Origin: Spirosoma sp.
GTDB lineage: Bacteria; Bacteroidota; Bacteroidia; Cytophagales; Spirosomataceae
Direction of reading: 5' to 3'
NCBI RefSeq assembly: GCF_026391055.1
Contig: NZ_JAPLET010000026.1
Location: forward strand, 372,001 to 436,000
Length of the DNA stretch: 64,000 nt
Part shown: positions 35,301 through 44,300 of the stretch, piece after piece
Position numbering within the stretch: position 1 is the first letter of the stretch
Layout of the letters: every line of letters begins with the position of its first letter
The notes under the pieces: model-generated
Seen by the model: only the letters and a program-made list of their open reading frames with translations
The model's database searches: none
Told to the model about the DNA's origin: nothing
Made by a program: the position numbers and the translations under genes

Positions 35301-35593
35301 CCGGCACGTCGTTCAGCTCGGCTTCGACCAAGCAATTTGTAGAAGATGGCGGTTCGACCCGTTTGCGCGAAGTAACGCTCACCTATAACCTGCGAAGTCC
35401 TGGTTTCCGTCGGGTCACGCACCTGTCGTCCGTTGATTTTTCGCTGACTGGGCGGAACGTTCTACTATGGACCAACTACCGGGGAACCGATCCCGAAGTC
35501 AGCATTACCGGTCCGAGTTTGTCACGTGGGCAGGACTGGTTCACCAACCCGAACACCAAATCGCTCTTTTTTTCGATTAAGATCAACTACTAA
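32309..35593 (+). CDS. SusC/RagA-family TonB-dependent outer-membrane transporter
   Basis: 1094 residues. Signal peptide (residues 1-22, ending GWAQ), a carboxypeptidase-regulatory-like beta-sandwich (about 25-100, KVSGTVTADEGIGGFAGATI and GEYTLTVPQ), a short TonB-box segment near EVIITALGV, the plug (about 120-240; IQIRGQNTINGNAQPLFIVD and VESMEVLKGASAAALWGTRA), then a 22-strand barrel to the terminal aromatic strand SLFFSIKINY. This is a classic SusC importer that takes up oligomers too large for porins, powered by TonB. The SusD partner starts 47 bp downstream. The nutrient cannot be read from the sequence. No sigma/anti-sigma or SusR-like gene is adjacent. Confidence 0.93.
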   Translation: MIRLLLMSLLLVVSSFSNGWAQGRKVSGTVTADEGIGGFAGATIVVKGTSIGTVTDAKGEYTLTVPQTGAILVFSAVGMQSVEEAIGGRSQINAQLKTDTKQLNEVIITALGVKEERDKFASSVSTVGGKNIAQSGETGLLSGLSGKASGVVITKSGGDPGAGAYIQIRGQNTINGNAQPLFIVDGIPVSNSNFNDGSAAGNAIVQQSRINDINPEDVESMEVLKGASAAALWGTRAANGVIVITTKKGKDSKGKVNISFKSTVSFDKVNKMPPLQTTYGQGSGGFFRQGNKYSYGDLIAERSGGQDTYITDPNAAGYQGFVTFADGTKRYAIASGNATNPHGGKNSKDTFDHTSDVFQTGHYTDNAVNISGGNARSNIAISYSNLSQDGIIKAFSNYQRNTARFNASNQFTEWFRASASASYTKVSSSRVQQGDNLDGILLGGTRTPSDFNNQYYTGTYTDESGQVFNDAHVSYRNPLGIDQNTIYSNPVWNINNNKNTSDVDRITGNVELNITPQSWLSITGRTGIDNYTDTRLERFARNSASFLTGLLSKNWITEKQFNTDVFANANKTFSNNFSGSVLVGVNYNSRRLATLSDQITSLIVPTAPDILTNALNSNLSANNYNQLIRTYAYYGQAEVQAYNMLFLTLTGRSESASTFGAKTNSSFFFPSAALAWQFSKLKGLENSSILSFGKLRLTWGQVGIQPQPYQNFTTFTPATFGDSYANGLSSASSLYGGGYVRSTTAGNDFLRPERKTESEVGVDLRFLNNRFTFSATYYDNQTNDVILSLPVPYETGYTVRNINAAQLSNKGIELDASADVVQKGNVKWNLSANFSENRNKVLSLAGATAYTLPNSYAGQSLIAGQPFGVFYGTDFLKDESGKYILDANGFPQGGTSNEIVGNPNPKWRGGLGSTFSYKNLSLYVLFDKVYGNDFYNGTRGALYLIGTHGDVGNTAVAPAGGIKDYNGKTIAAGTKFQGNITDFGAGPVALTQAWYQGPGTSFSSASTKQFVEDGGSTRLREVTLTYNLRSPGFRRVTHLSSVDFSLTGRNVLLWTNYRGTDPEVSITGPSLSRGQDWFTNPNTKSLFFSIKINY

Positions 35594-35640
35594 GCGGTTG
35601 CGAAAACGAAGTCAGTTAGAGCCATTAAACCGATATTTCT

Positions 35641-37071
35641 ATGAAATTCATATTTTCTCATAAAATCGCCATTGCGCTGTTAAGCTTAATGCTGCTCAGC
35701 AGTTGCCAGGATTTATTCAATGAATCCAATATTAAAAGTAACCCCAATGCCGTAACAGACGTCGATGTGGCCACCCTGCTGTCGGGAACCCTCCTGGGAA
35801 CGGCCATGCTGCACGAAGATACCGACGTTCGTATATCGGCTATCTGGGCAGGGCAACTAAATGGCTTGTCGCGGCAACACCAGACCTTTGCCAGTTACAT
35901 TGTTTCGGCCGGTACGTTTAGCTGGAGCCCCCTTTACCCGGTAGCGAGCCAGGCTCGGCTGATCCAGACAAAAGCTGATCTGGTAGGCGACAAATGGACC
36001 AAGGGCGTAGGGCAGATACTGGAAGCGCTGGTGATTGCCAAAGCAACCGACCTGTACGGTGATGTCCCTTACAGCCAGGCGTTCGATGACGTAAAATACC
36101 CTACGCCCGTGTTCGACAAACAGGCTAGTGTGTATGGCGCTCTTCAAACGGTGCTGGATAATGCCATTCAGAATCTTTCTGCGTCGGCTGGGCTGTCTTT
36201 TTCCGCTCAGGATTTCATCTATAAAGGAGATGTTAAGAAATGGAAAGCTGCGGCCTACACCCTGAAAGCCCGACTATACCTACACACTGGAGAGTATGCA
36301 AAAGCTGTCACCAGTGCCGGTCTGGGAATAAGCAGTTCCGCCGGTGACGCGCTGACCCCGCACGGAACCAGCCAGGGCGTCGATGACAACCAGAACTACG
36401 ATTTCTTCCGAATAAACCGGGCTGGCGATACGGGTTTCGACGGTGCTTATCTACCCGCGCTGATGCAATCGCGAATCGGTTCGGCGAATACCAAAACAAA
36501 CGAAACTGCCCTATACAACCACTATTTCAAGATTGGCATCTCTACCACCGGCGCCCTGGATCCGAATACAGCCGATGGCATGTTCACCGAAGATGCCTCC
36601 CACCCTATTCTGACCTACTATGAAAACCAGCTTATTATAGCAGAAGCACAAGCCCGGCTGGGTGTAAACGATAAAGCCCTGGAAGCCCTTAATTTGGTTC
36701 GTGCAGGCCTGGCAACGGGGTATCTCCATGGTAAAACCATTTCGGCGACGGGTCGGAAATACGATGCCTACACCCAAAGCGATTTTGGTCCTGCCGGTCT
36801 GGCTAATCCAGCCAAGCTGGCCACGGTACAAACGGCTTTGCTGTATGAGATTGTGGCCCAGCGTTATATCTTTTTCCTGATGCAGTACGAAGCATTCAAC
36901 GACGTACGGCGACTGGAAAAAGCAGCACCAATTGTCCAGTTGCCTATTCCACTTTACGCCGGAACGAAAAAACCGCAGCGGTTCATTTATCCACAAAATG
37001 AGATAAATACGAACCCCAATGTTCCCAATCCTTTACCTGATCAGTTTCAGAAGCTACAGATTTACCAGTAA
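35641..37071 (+). CDS. SusD/RagB-family nutrient-binding lipoprotein
   Basis: 476 residues. Lipobox LLSSC (Cys22) places it on the outer membrane. Helical TPR-like segments typical of SusD follow: KATDLYGDVPYSQAFD, GDVKKWKAAAYTLKARLYLHTGEYAKA, ILTYYENQLIIAEAQARLG, LLYEIVAQRYIFFLMQYEAFNDVRRLEK, with the C-terminal RFIYPQNEINTNPNVP. The LYGDVPY and FNDVRR words and the terminal NE-x-x-x-NPN motif are characteristic. It forms a lid over SusC and binds the substrate first. It is the second and last gene of the unit, ended by the hairpin at 37099-37129. Confidence 0.92.
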   Translation: MKFIFSHKIAIALLSLMLLSSCQDLFNESNIKSNPNAVTDVDVATLLSGTLLGTAMLHEDTDVRISAIWAGQLNGLSRQHQTFASYIVSAGTFSWSPLYPVASQARLIQTKADLVGDKWTKGVGQILEALVIAKATDLYGDVPYSQAFDDVKYPTPVFDKQASVYGALQTVLDNAIQNLSASAGLSFSAQDFIYKGDVKKWKAAAYTLKARLYLHTGEYAKAVTSAGLGISSSAGDALTPHGTSQGVDDNQNYDFFRINRAGDTGFDGAYLPALMQSRIGSANTKTNETALYNHYFKIGISTTGALDPNTADGMFTEDASHPILTYYENQLIIAEAQARLGVNDKALEALNLVRAGLATGYLHGKTISATGRKYDAYTQSDFGPAGLANPAKLATVQTALLYEIVAQRYIFFLMQYEAFNDVRRLEKAAPIVQLPIPLYAGTKKPQRFIYPQNEINTNPNVPNPLPDQFQKLQIYQ

Positions 37072-37098
37072 TTAATTCAATGTTAGGTCAAGTGAGTC

Positions 37099-37129
37099 AA
37101 AAGGCTACCTCAGTTTTAGGTAGCCTTTT
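37099..37129 (+). terminator. Intrinsic terminator of the SusC/SusD unit
   Basis: Stem AAAAGGCTACCT (37099-37110) with AGGTAGCCTTTT (37118-37129), 7-base loop. It lies 28 bp after the susD stop and within a longer open frame that would otherwise extend the next gene. Confidence 0.85.
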
Positions 37130-37131
37130 CT

Positions 37132-37139
37132 TATCTTTG
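37132..37139 (+). promoter_or_regulatory. TAnnTTTG box of the PIG-L gene
   Basis: TATCTTTG at 37132-37139 is an exact -7 box of the phylum's main promoter. The start point would be near 37146, about 24 nt before the GTG at 37170. A clear -33 TTTG is not seen. Confidence 0.45.
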
Positions 37140-37169
37140 GGTTTAATCGCCCAAACTCGCTCCCTGCCT

Positions 37170-39728
37170 GTGTTACTTAAAAAAATACTCTATGCTCTGC
37201 TTATTAGCGGTTTCATTGCCTCTTTTTCTTCCGCTCAGGTTCCTTATGGCCCCATCAAGCCAGCACCACCGGGAGAAATCCTATCGAATCTAAAAAAGCT
37301 GAATGTCCTCGGATCGGTACTATACATAGCCGCCCACCCCGACGATGAGAACACCTTGCTGCTGGCTTACCTGGCCAAAGACCGGCTCGTTCGTACGGGC
37401 TATCTTTCGCTCACACGGGGCGATGGCGGGCAAAACCTGATTGGCCCCGAGCAGGGTGAGAACATTGGTGTTATCCGGACCCAGGAATTACTCGCGGCCC
37501 GACGCGTGGACGGCCCCGATCAGTTCTTCAGTCGGGCGTATGACTTTGGTTTTTCCAAACAAACATCCGAAGCCGTCCGTACCTGGGGACAGGATAAAGT
37601 ATTGGCCGACGTTGTCTGGATGATTCGTAAATACCAGCCCGACGTGATCATGACTCGCTTCCCACCCGATGCCCGCGCTGGTCACGGACACCACAGCGCG
37701 TCTGGCTTTCTAGCTGAAGAAGCGTTCAAAATTTCGAACGATCCAACGAAGTTTCCCGAGCAGCTGGCTTTCGTAAAACCCTGGCAGGCCCGGCGCATTA
37801 TGTGGAATATGTTTATTCCCGGCGCGTTTCTGAGCAATAAAAAACCGGAAGAAGCCGGAAACCTGATTGGTATCGAAACGGGATTATATAACCCCCTGCT
37901 CGGCAAATCGTATGGCGAAATTGCGTCGGAAAGCCGCAGTCAGCATAAGAGCCAAGGATTTGGCGTAGCTGCCAACCGGGGTGCTAAAGTTGATTATCTG
38001 CTGTTGAAAGGTGGCGACCCTGTTCAGAAAGACCCAATGGAGGGTGTCGATATGACCTGGAAACGCGTTCCTAACAGTGCCGCTGTTCAATCGCAGGTGA
38101 ACCAGGTCATTGCCGGTTTCAAACCCGATCAACCGGCCGCTTCGATACCGGCACTCGTTCAGTTGTACGGCGCTATCAGCAAGCTGGACACAACCAATAT
38201 CTACGTAAAAACCAAACGAGAAGAAGTCGAAACGCTGATTCGGCAGTGCCTTGGCCTCTGGTTTGAAACCAACCCCGCCGATTATGCCGCAACACCCGGC
38301 GAAACTATCAAACTGACAACAAACATCGTCAATCGGGCCGATTCGCCCGTTACGCTGTTACGGGTTCAGTACTCGACCGGCAAAGACACGACGCTTAATC
38401 TGGCACTGAAACCAAACGATGTCATCCTGTTCCCGACTTCGGTCGTTATCCCAAAAACGGCGAAGATTTCACAACCCTACTGGCTCGAAAAGCCCATCGA
38501 CAAGGGCTTATTCCAAGTTGATAATCAGCAGCTTATTGGCCTGCCCGAAAACCCAGCGGCTATATCGGCCAGTTATACGTTTGATATCAGCGGGCAGCGG
38601 TTTACGTTTACCCGACCAGTTGTTTATAAATCAACGGACCCCGTCGATGGCGAGATTTACCGTCCCTTCATCATTCAGCCCGACGTGATGGCTAACCTGA
38701 CCGAACGCGTGTTTACCTTCAGTGACAACAGCCCTAAAACCGCTGATATTGTGCTGCGAGCCGGTCGGGCTAATGTGTCGGGTACGCTCAAGATGTCGGT
38801 ACCCGCAGGCTGGCAGATCGAACCGGCCTCGCAACCGTTCGAACTAAAGAACAAAGGCGATGAACAACGGATTACGTTTCGCCTTACCCCTTCCGACAAG
38901 GCGCAAAATGGTAAGCTTCAGGCGGTTATGACCACCAGCGCGGGAACCTTTACCACGGGCCTTCGTTACGTAGCTTATAAGCACATTCCCACCCAAACGC
39001 TGTTTCCACCGGCAGAGGCCAAACTGGTTAAACTGGATGTAAAGGTAACAGCCAAAAACATCGGCTACATTGTTGGGGCGGGCGATGAAGTTCCGGCGGC
39101 ACTCCAGCAAATGGGATGCCGGGTCACGATTCTGGGCCCAACCGAACTGAACAGCAACCTGTCTGGCTACGATGCCATTGTGGTGGGCGTTCGGGCCTAT
39201 AACACCAACGGCCCGGCCATGACCCGTTACCAGCCTAAATTGATGGACTATGTAAAAAACGGCGGAACGATGATTGTTCAGTACGTAACGCCGGTTAATT
39301 CATTTTTCCGGAATGAAGCGCCGTTGCCCCAGTTAGGCCCCTACCCCTTCGCGGTTGTCAACGAGCGCGTTACGGAAGAGGATGCGCCCATGACGTTCAT
39401 TAACCCGAAGCACCAGCTCCTCAATTACCCTAATAAAATTACCGACGCCGATTTTTCGGGCTGGATCCAGGAGCGAGGAATCTACTTTGCGCGGGATTGG
39501 GACAAGGCGTATGAGCCTATTTTCTCCTCCCACGACCAGAATGAAGCTCCTAAAGAAGGCAGCCTGATTTATGCGAAATATGGCAAAGGCCATTTCATGT
39601 ACACGGGTCTGGTATTCTTCCGTGAGCTTCCCGCTGGTGTTCCGGGTGCTTACCGGCTGTTCGCCAACATGATCTCGGCGGGTAACAATTCGGCAGCTTC
39701 CGTATCGGGCTCCCAGCCGAAACGGTAA
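37170..39728 (+). CDS. Secreted PIG-L (LmbE-like) deacetylase with C-terminal amidotransferase-like fold
   Basis: 852 residues from the GTG at 37170, which gives a clean signal peptide (VLLKKILYALLISGFIASFS then SAQ). An in-frame ATG at 37080 exists, but that frame crosses the upstream terminator and promoter box, so it is rejected. The PIG-L domain (about 45-300) has AAHPDDENTLL (His56), TRGDGGQN, GVIRTQELLAARRVDG and the metal-binding HGHHSASG. The middle is beta-rich (about 400-640), and the end (about 650-840) resembles a type-1 glutamine-amidotransferase-like fold (YDAIVVGVRAYNTN, GGTMIVQYVTP). Family enzymes remove N-acetyl groups from sugars. The position after SusC/SusD suggests use of imported amino-sugar material, by inference. 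Confidence 0.82.
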   Translation: MLLKKILYALLISGFIASFSSAQVPYGPIKPAPPGEILSNLKKLNVLGSVLYIAAHPDDENTLLLAYLAKDRLVRTGYLSLTRGDGGQNLIGPEQGENIGVIRTQELLAARRVDGPDQFFSRAYDFGFSKQTSEAVRTWGQDKVLADVVWMIRKYQPDVIMTRFPPDARAGHGHHSASGFLAEEAFKISNDPTKFPEQLAFVKPWQARRIMWNMFIPGAFLSNKKPEEAGNLIGIETGLYNPLLGKSYGEIASESRSQHKSQGFGVAANRGAKVDYLLLKGGDPVQKDPMEGVDMTWKRVPNSAAVQSQVNQVIAGFKPDQPAASIPALVQLYGAISKLDTTNIYVKTKREEVETLIRQCLGLWFETNPADYAATPGETIKLTTNIVNRADSPVTLLRVQYSTGKDTTLNLALKPNDVILFPTSVVIPKTAKISQPYWLEKPIDKGLFQVDNQQLIGLPENPAAISASYTFDISGQRFTFTRPVVYKSTDPVDGEIYRPFIIQPDVMANLTERVFTFSDNSPKTADIVLRAGRANVSGTLKMSVPAGWQIEPASQPFELKNKGDEQRITFRLTPSDKAQNGKLQAVMTTSAGTFTTGLRYVAYKHIPTQTLFPPAEAKLVKLDVKVTAKNIGYIVGAGDEVPAALQQMGCRVTILGPTELNSNLSGYDAIVVGVRAYNTNGPAMTRYQPKLMDYVKNGGTMIVQYVTPVNSFFRNEAPLPQLGPYPFAVVNERVTEEDAPMTFINPKHQLLNYPNKITDADFSGWIQERGIYFARDWDKAYEPIFSSHDQNEAPKEGSLIYAKYGKGHFMYTGLVFFRELPAGVPGAYRLFANMISAGNNSAASVSGSQPKR

Positions 39729-39803
39729 GATTACTGTTTAAGGCATTTCGTTGACGAAACGCCTGGCGTACCAGGTCTGTAGCGTGATCTGTATGTCGTT
39801 GTG

Positions 39804-39849
39804 TGATTTGTGTGATGTCAGGTCTGAGGACCTGACATCACACAAATCA
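39804..39849. repeat. Perfect 21-bp inverted repeat with TGAG loop
   Basis: 39804-39824 pairs with 39829-39849 (TGATTTGTGTGATGTCAGGTC and complement), loop TGAG. It lies between the convergent PIG-L and Nudix genes and shares the central TCTGAG word with the palindromes at 39869 and 42343-42400. Confidence 0.85.
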
Positions 39850-39868
39850 TGCAGCGGAACATAACGGC

Positions 39869-39898
39869 GTGGTGTCAGTTCTAAGAAACTGACACCAC
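39869..39898. repeat. 12-bp inverted repeat with CTAAGA loop, same family
   Basis: GTGGTGTCAGTT (39869-39880) pairs with AACTGACACCAC (39887-39898). Centre TCTAAG is close to TCTGAG of the hairpin 20 bp upstream, and the stems share a GTCAG core. Confidence 0.75.
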
Positions 39899-39961
39899 AA
39901 TTCAACGTCCAACACAACAAACGTTAGGGCAAGTTCACGGCACACCTTTCAGGTAGCAGGG

Positions 39962-40552
39962 TCACTTTGCGCTCAGTTGCTTCAGTCGCAGATACTGCAA
40001 AAGCATGATCGTTTTGCCATCCATGATTTCACCCCGTTCCATCATGGCCATCGCCTGCCGAACCGATAGTTCCAGAATATCAATCTCTTCCTCATCAATA
40101 CCCCCGCCATACGTTCGTTCGGTATCGGCGGTATATTCAGCGAGGAAGAAAAATAGCTTTTCGGTTACCGATCCCGGACTCATGTACGCTTCCATTACCT
40201 TTTCTACCGACTGAATCCGGTAGCCCGTTTCTTCCTCCGTTTCCCGCCGAATGGCATCTTCAGGATCTTCATCATCGAGCAGTCCCGCGCAGGCCTCGAT
40301 CAGCATACCGGTTGGGTTGCCGTTGACGAAGGTGGGCAACCGAAACTGGCGGGTTAGAATAACCGTATCCGTTTTCGGATTGTGCAACAAAATAGTTGCT
40401 CCGTTTCCACGATCATATGCTTCCCGTTGCTGCGTGGTCCACTCCCCATTTTTACCCAAATAATTGAAGGTAAACCGCCTTAGTGTATACCAGTTATCAG
40501 ATAGTATTTTCTCTTCTGTTATTTCAACCCGTTCCGACTGTTCAGCTAACAT
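39962..40552 (-). CDS. Nudix hydrolase, NudK-like (GDP-mannose/ADP-ribose pyrophosphatase type)
   Basis: 196 residues, cytoplasmic. The Nudix box is GLLDDEDPEDAIRRETEEETGY with the REtEEEtGy core, spaced as in E. coli NudK. Other blocks are LRRFTFNYLGKNGEWTTQQREAYDRGNGATILL, RQFRLPTFVNG, and EAYMSPGSVTEKLFFFLAEY. The length and the PGSVTEK segment fit the NudK/ADP-ribose pyrophosphatase group, which cleaves sugar nucleotides with a magnesium-bound glutamate cluster. The start is 54 bp from the divergent DeoR gene. Confidence 0.8.
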   Translation of the reverse strand: MLAEQSERVEITEEKILSDNWYTLRRFTFNYLGKNGEWTTQQREAYDRGNGATILLHNPKTDTVILTRQFRLPTFVNGNPTGMLIEACAGLLDDEDPEDAIRRETEEETGYRIQSVEKVMEAYMSPGSVTEKLFFFLAEYTADTERTYGGGIDEEEIDILELSVRQAMAMMERGEIMDGKTIMLLQYLRLKQLSAK

Positions 40553-40555
40553 TTG

Positions 40556-40586
40556 TTTGATATTGTTAGATTTTGTTTATTTTTGA
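40556..40586 (+). promoter_or_regulatory. Bacteroidota-type promoter of the DeoR-oxoprolinase operon
   Basis: TTTG (40556-40559), 19 bases, TATTTTTG (40579-40586): a very good match to the phylum consensus. The start point near 40593 leaves about 14 nt to the ATG at 40607. Confidence 0.6.
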
Positions 40587-40606
40587 TCAAATCAACGTAA
40601 TTACCC

Positions 40607-41359
40607 ATGAATTTCCAAAACCGGAAGCAGCTTATTTTACAAACGGTCGATGAACGTGGCTCCGTCGATGTCCGCGAACTGGCCGATTTACTGCAAACAT
40701 CGGAGATGACTGTTCGGCGCGATTTGGTCCAATTAGCGGCTTCCGGCCTGTTGTATCGCACGCGGGGTGGTGCTATGAAAGTCAGCATGGCCACCGACTC
40801 CTTGCGCTTTGAACATAAAGCCGCCGTCAACGCCGAACGGAAGGATTACATCTGTCAGTTGGCCGCGCAGGAAATCCGGGAGGGTGATGTGATCTTCATG
40901 GACTGCGGCAGTACGGTATTTCGGCTGTGCCAGTTTATCCGCAACAAACGAATTACGGTCGTCACAAACTCACTACCCGTTGTGGCGGAGTTAATGTCGT
41001 CGAAAGTGACGGTCAATCTGGTGGGGGGCGAAGTAGACAAAGAGCGGCAGGCTGTTCATGGCCTGATTGCCGAAGAACACATTGCTCGCTACCGGGCGAA
41101 TCGGGCGTTTATGGGCGTTGATGGGATTTCGCTCGAACACGGTCTGAGTGCAAATAGCGAGAAAGAAGCCAGCATTGCGATGGCCATTGCCCGGCAAACG
41201 GATAAAGTTTATCTCCTCTGTGATTCGTCGAAATTAGAAACCAACAAATACCTCTATTTTGCGCCCTTAAGCCTGTTCGACGTATTAATTACCGATACTG
41301 AAACAAAGCCAGACGTTGTATCGGCTTACCAAAAGGCGGGTGTTACGCTGATTCATTAA
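40607..41359 (+). CDS. DeoR/GlpR-family transcriptional regulator
   Basis: 250 residues. Winged helix-turn-helix at 1-57 (RKQLILQTVDERGSVDVREL, SEMTVRRDLVQLAASGLLYR, TRGGA), then a DeoR sensor domain (about 75-235) of ISOCOT type: IREGDVIFMDCGSTVFRLCQ, VVTNSLPVVAELMS, VNLVGGEVD, FMGVDGISLEHGLSANSEKE, LCDSSKLE. Such regulators usually bind a sugar phosphate and repress a linked catabolic operon. Its only partner here is a fused 5-oxoprolinase starting 3 bp after the stop, an unusual target. Confidence 0.88.
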   Translation: MNFQNRKQLILQTVDERGSVDVRELADLLQTSEMTVRRDLVQLAASGLLYRTRGGAMKVSMATDSLRFEHKAAVNAERKDYICQLAAQEIREGDVIFMDCGSTVFRLCQFIRNKRITVVTNSLPVVAELMSSKVTVNLVGGEVDKERQAVHGLIAEEHIARYRANRAFMGVDGISLEHGLSANSEKEASIAMAIARQTDKVYLLCDSSKLETNKYLYFAPLSLFDVLITDTETKPDVVSAYQKAGVTLIH

Positions 41360-41362
41360 CCC

Positions 41363-44300
41363 ATGTACCAAATCTGGATTGATACCGGAGGCACCTTTAC
41401 GGATGGCCTTGCCCTGGACGAAAAAGGAACCCTTTACCGCGCCAAAGTACTAAGCAGCAGTCGGCTACGGGGTCAACTTATAAACAGCAACGTGGTAGCT
41501 CCCTGGCTAACCGCTTCCATTTTTGATGGCTACCAACTCCGTATCAGCGAAACTGGCGAAGTCTATACGGTCACATCACTAAAAACCGATGGAACCTTAA
41601 CGCTCGACCGCCCATTCGAGAATGGCGACCAGCCGCTGACCATTGAGTTATTTACGGGTGAAGAAGCGCCCGTTTTAGCGGCACGTCTGCTAACCCGGAC
41701 GCCCATTAACAACCCATTTCCACCGCTGGAAATGCGGTTAGGAACCACCAAAGGCACCAACGCTCTCCTCGAACGGAAAGGTGGCCGCGTGGCCCTGCTC
41801 GTTACAAAAGGCTTTAAAGACCTGTTGAAAATTGGTACCCAGCAACGGCCTAACCTTTTCCAACTGGCCATTCCACCCGCCGACGTTCTGTATGATTCCG
41901 TATTCGAACTGGAAGAACGCATCACGGCCGATGGTCAGATTTTAACCGCTTTATCGGAACTAACCATCGCCCAGTTACTGAACAACCTCAACCAGGTCAA
42001 ACCCGATTCCATAGCGGTATCTCTCCTCAACGCCTACCGAAACCCGATTCATGAACAACAAATACTGGACGCGCTTCACCGTGCCGGTTACCCTTATATA
42101 ACGCTTTCGACCAGCGTTTCGACCACCCCACAGTATGTGTCAAGAACCCAAACCGCCGTGGTCGACGCTTACCTGACACCCGTGATGCGGTCGTATCTGG
42201 ACAATGTACAACAGCAATTGGGCGGTGAGTCGGTTCGTATTATGACTAGCGCAGGTGGACTGGTTCGGGCCGATTTGTTTCAACCTAAAGATAGTTTATT
42301 GAGTGGTCCGGCGGGGGGCGTTATTGGAGCGAGCGAGGTTTGGGCCAAGCTCAGGCTTGGCCCAAGCAATTTCAGCGATAGGCCAAGTCTGAGTTTGGCC
42401 CAAACAGGTGCCCTCACCCTCGACATGGGCGGCACCAGCACCGATGTTGCGCGGATTCAGGGCGGTCTTGATTATCGTTATTCAACAAAAATTGGCCCGT
42501 TTGATTTACAGTTACCCTCGCTGGCGATTGAAACGGTTGCCGCCGGGGGCGGGTCCATTTGCTGGTTCGATGGTACGCAGTTGCGTGTTGGTCCACAAAG
42601 TGCCGGGGCAAATCCGGGGCCAGCCTGTTACGGCGTCAAAAACCCTGCGGGCGATGCGCCTTTGTTGACGATTACCGACGTCAATCTATTGCTGGGTAAA
42701 CTCCATCCGAAACAATTTGGTATTCCTGTTTTTCCTGCCAACGCACAAGTTGCACTGGACGCGATTATCCGACAAATTGACGCAGCAGGCTCAGTGATGT
42801 CGCCAATGAGCGTACTACGAGGCTTTGAGCACATTGCCAATGAAACGATGGCCGGGGCTATTCGAAAAATTTCGGTGGCGCGTGGGTTCGATCCTAAAAA
42901 CTATTCATTACTGGTTTTTGGCGGGGCGGGTGGTTTACACGGTTGCGCCATTGCCCGGCTGTTAGGCATGGAACAGCTCATTCTTCCGTTTGATGGTGGT
43001 CTGCTGAGTGCCTATGGCATCGGTCAGGCAGAAATTGAACGTATGGCGGCTCAATCCGTCCTCAAACCCTTAACAACCATTGAGCCTGATCTTGATGAGC
43101 TGTACCAGAACCTGATCGTAACCGCAACCGATCTGCTTCGGCAGGATGTTGGCCCGGCTACGGCAGTCGAAATAAAATCAGCCTCTGTGTTTCTGCGTCT
43201 TGTGGGCCAGGAAGCTACCGTAGAAATACCGTTCAGTAACCAGTTAGCCAGCGATTTTGAACAGAAATACCAGCATCTTTTCGGACACTTCCCAACCGAT
43301 GCTACCGGAAAGGCGAGGTCCATTGAGGTAGAAAGTCTGCGGGTGCTGGTCAGTACCGTTCGTGATGAATTACCCATAAACGGTTCTCCGGTAACGCATC
43401 ACCACGCCGTACCGGCCTTTGGCACAGAAACGTACCCGGCTTACGACTGGACACAGTTGCAGGAAGGCGACACCTTTCGCGGTCCGGCTTTGCTGCTTAA
43501 CACAACCTCTTCGTCCTTTATCGAACCCGGCTGGCGGTTGGTCGTTCAGGCAGATAAGAATGCCCTGGTCGACTACATCGCCGACATAGAAGAACCGGGC
43601 GAATCCGAAGCGAATGAGGTCATTCAGCTTGAGCTATTCACCCAGCGTTTCCGCGCCATTGCTGAAGAAATGGGAGCACAGTTGCAGCGAACAGCCTTTT
43701 CTGTCAATGTTAAAGAGCGGCTGGATTTCTCCTGCGCCCTGCTCAATGCCAACGCCGAATTAGTTGCCAATGCGCCCCATATCCCGGTTCATCTGGGTAG
43801 TTTGGGCGTTTGTGCCCGATTGGTCTTGGCGAAATTATCCCTTGAACCGGGCGATGTGGCCATTACGAATCATCCCAAATACGGCGGCTCCCATCTACCC
43901 GATGTTACGCTGATCAGTGGCGTCTTTAGCAATGAACAGTCGGGCACTCCCCCGCAATTGATCGGCTACGTCATTAACCGCGCGCACCATGCCGAAATTG
44001 GCGGTAAAGTGCCGGGCTCCATGCCGCCCGATGCCACGTCTTTGATTGAGGAAGGTGTGGTACTGGAACCGATGTATGTGGTGAAAGCGGGCGATTTTTT
44101 ATGGCAAGGACACAACGGGGCAACCGGACTATCCACCCATTTTACCGACGCCCCCTACCCAACCCGTGCCCTAGCCGAAAATCAGGCGGATATCGAAGCC
44201 GCATTGGCCTCACTAAAAACGGGCGAAACAGCGCTCCAATCGCTTGTTCGACATTGTGGATTCGCGACGGTACAGCATTACATGAACCGCTTGCAGCAAT

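Noticed and set aside
39738..39920. 60-residue minus-strand frame in the PIG-L/Nudix gap
   Set aside because: It is made of two hairpins and their spacers and has no family sequence.
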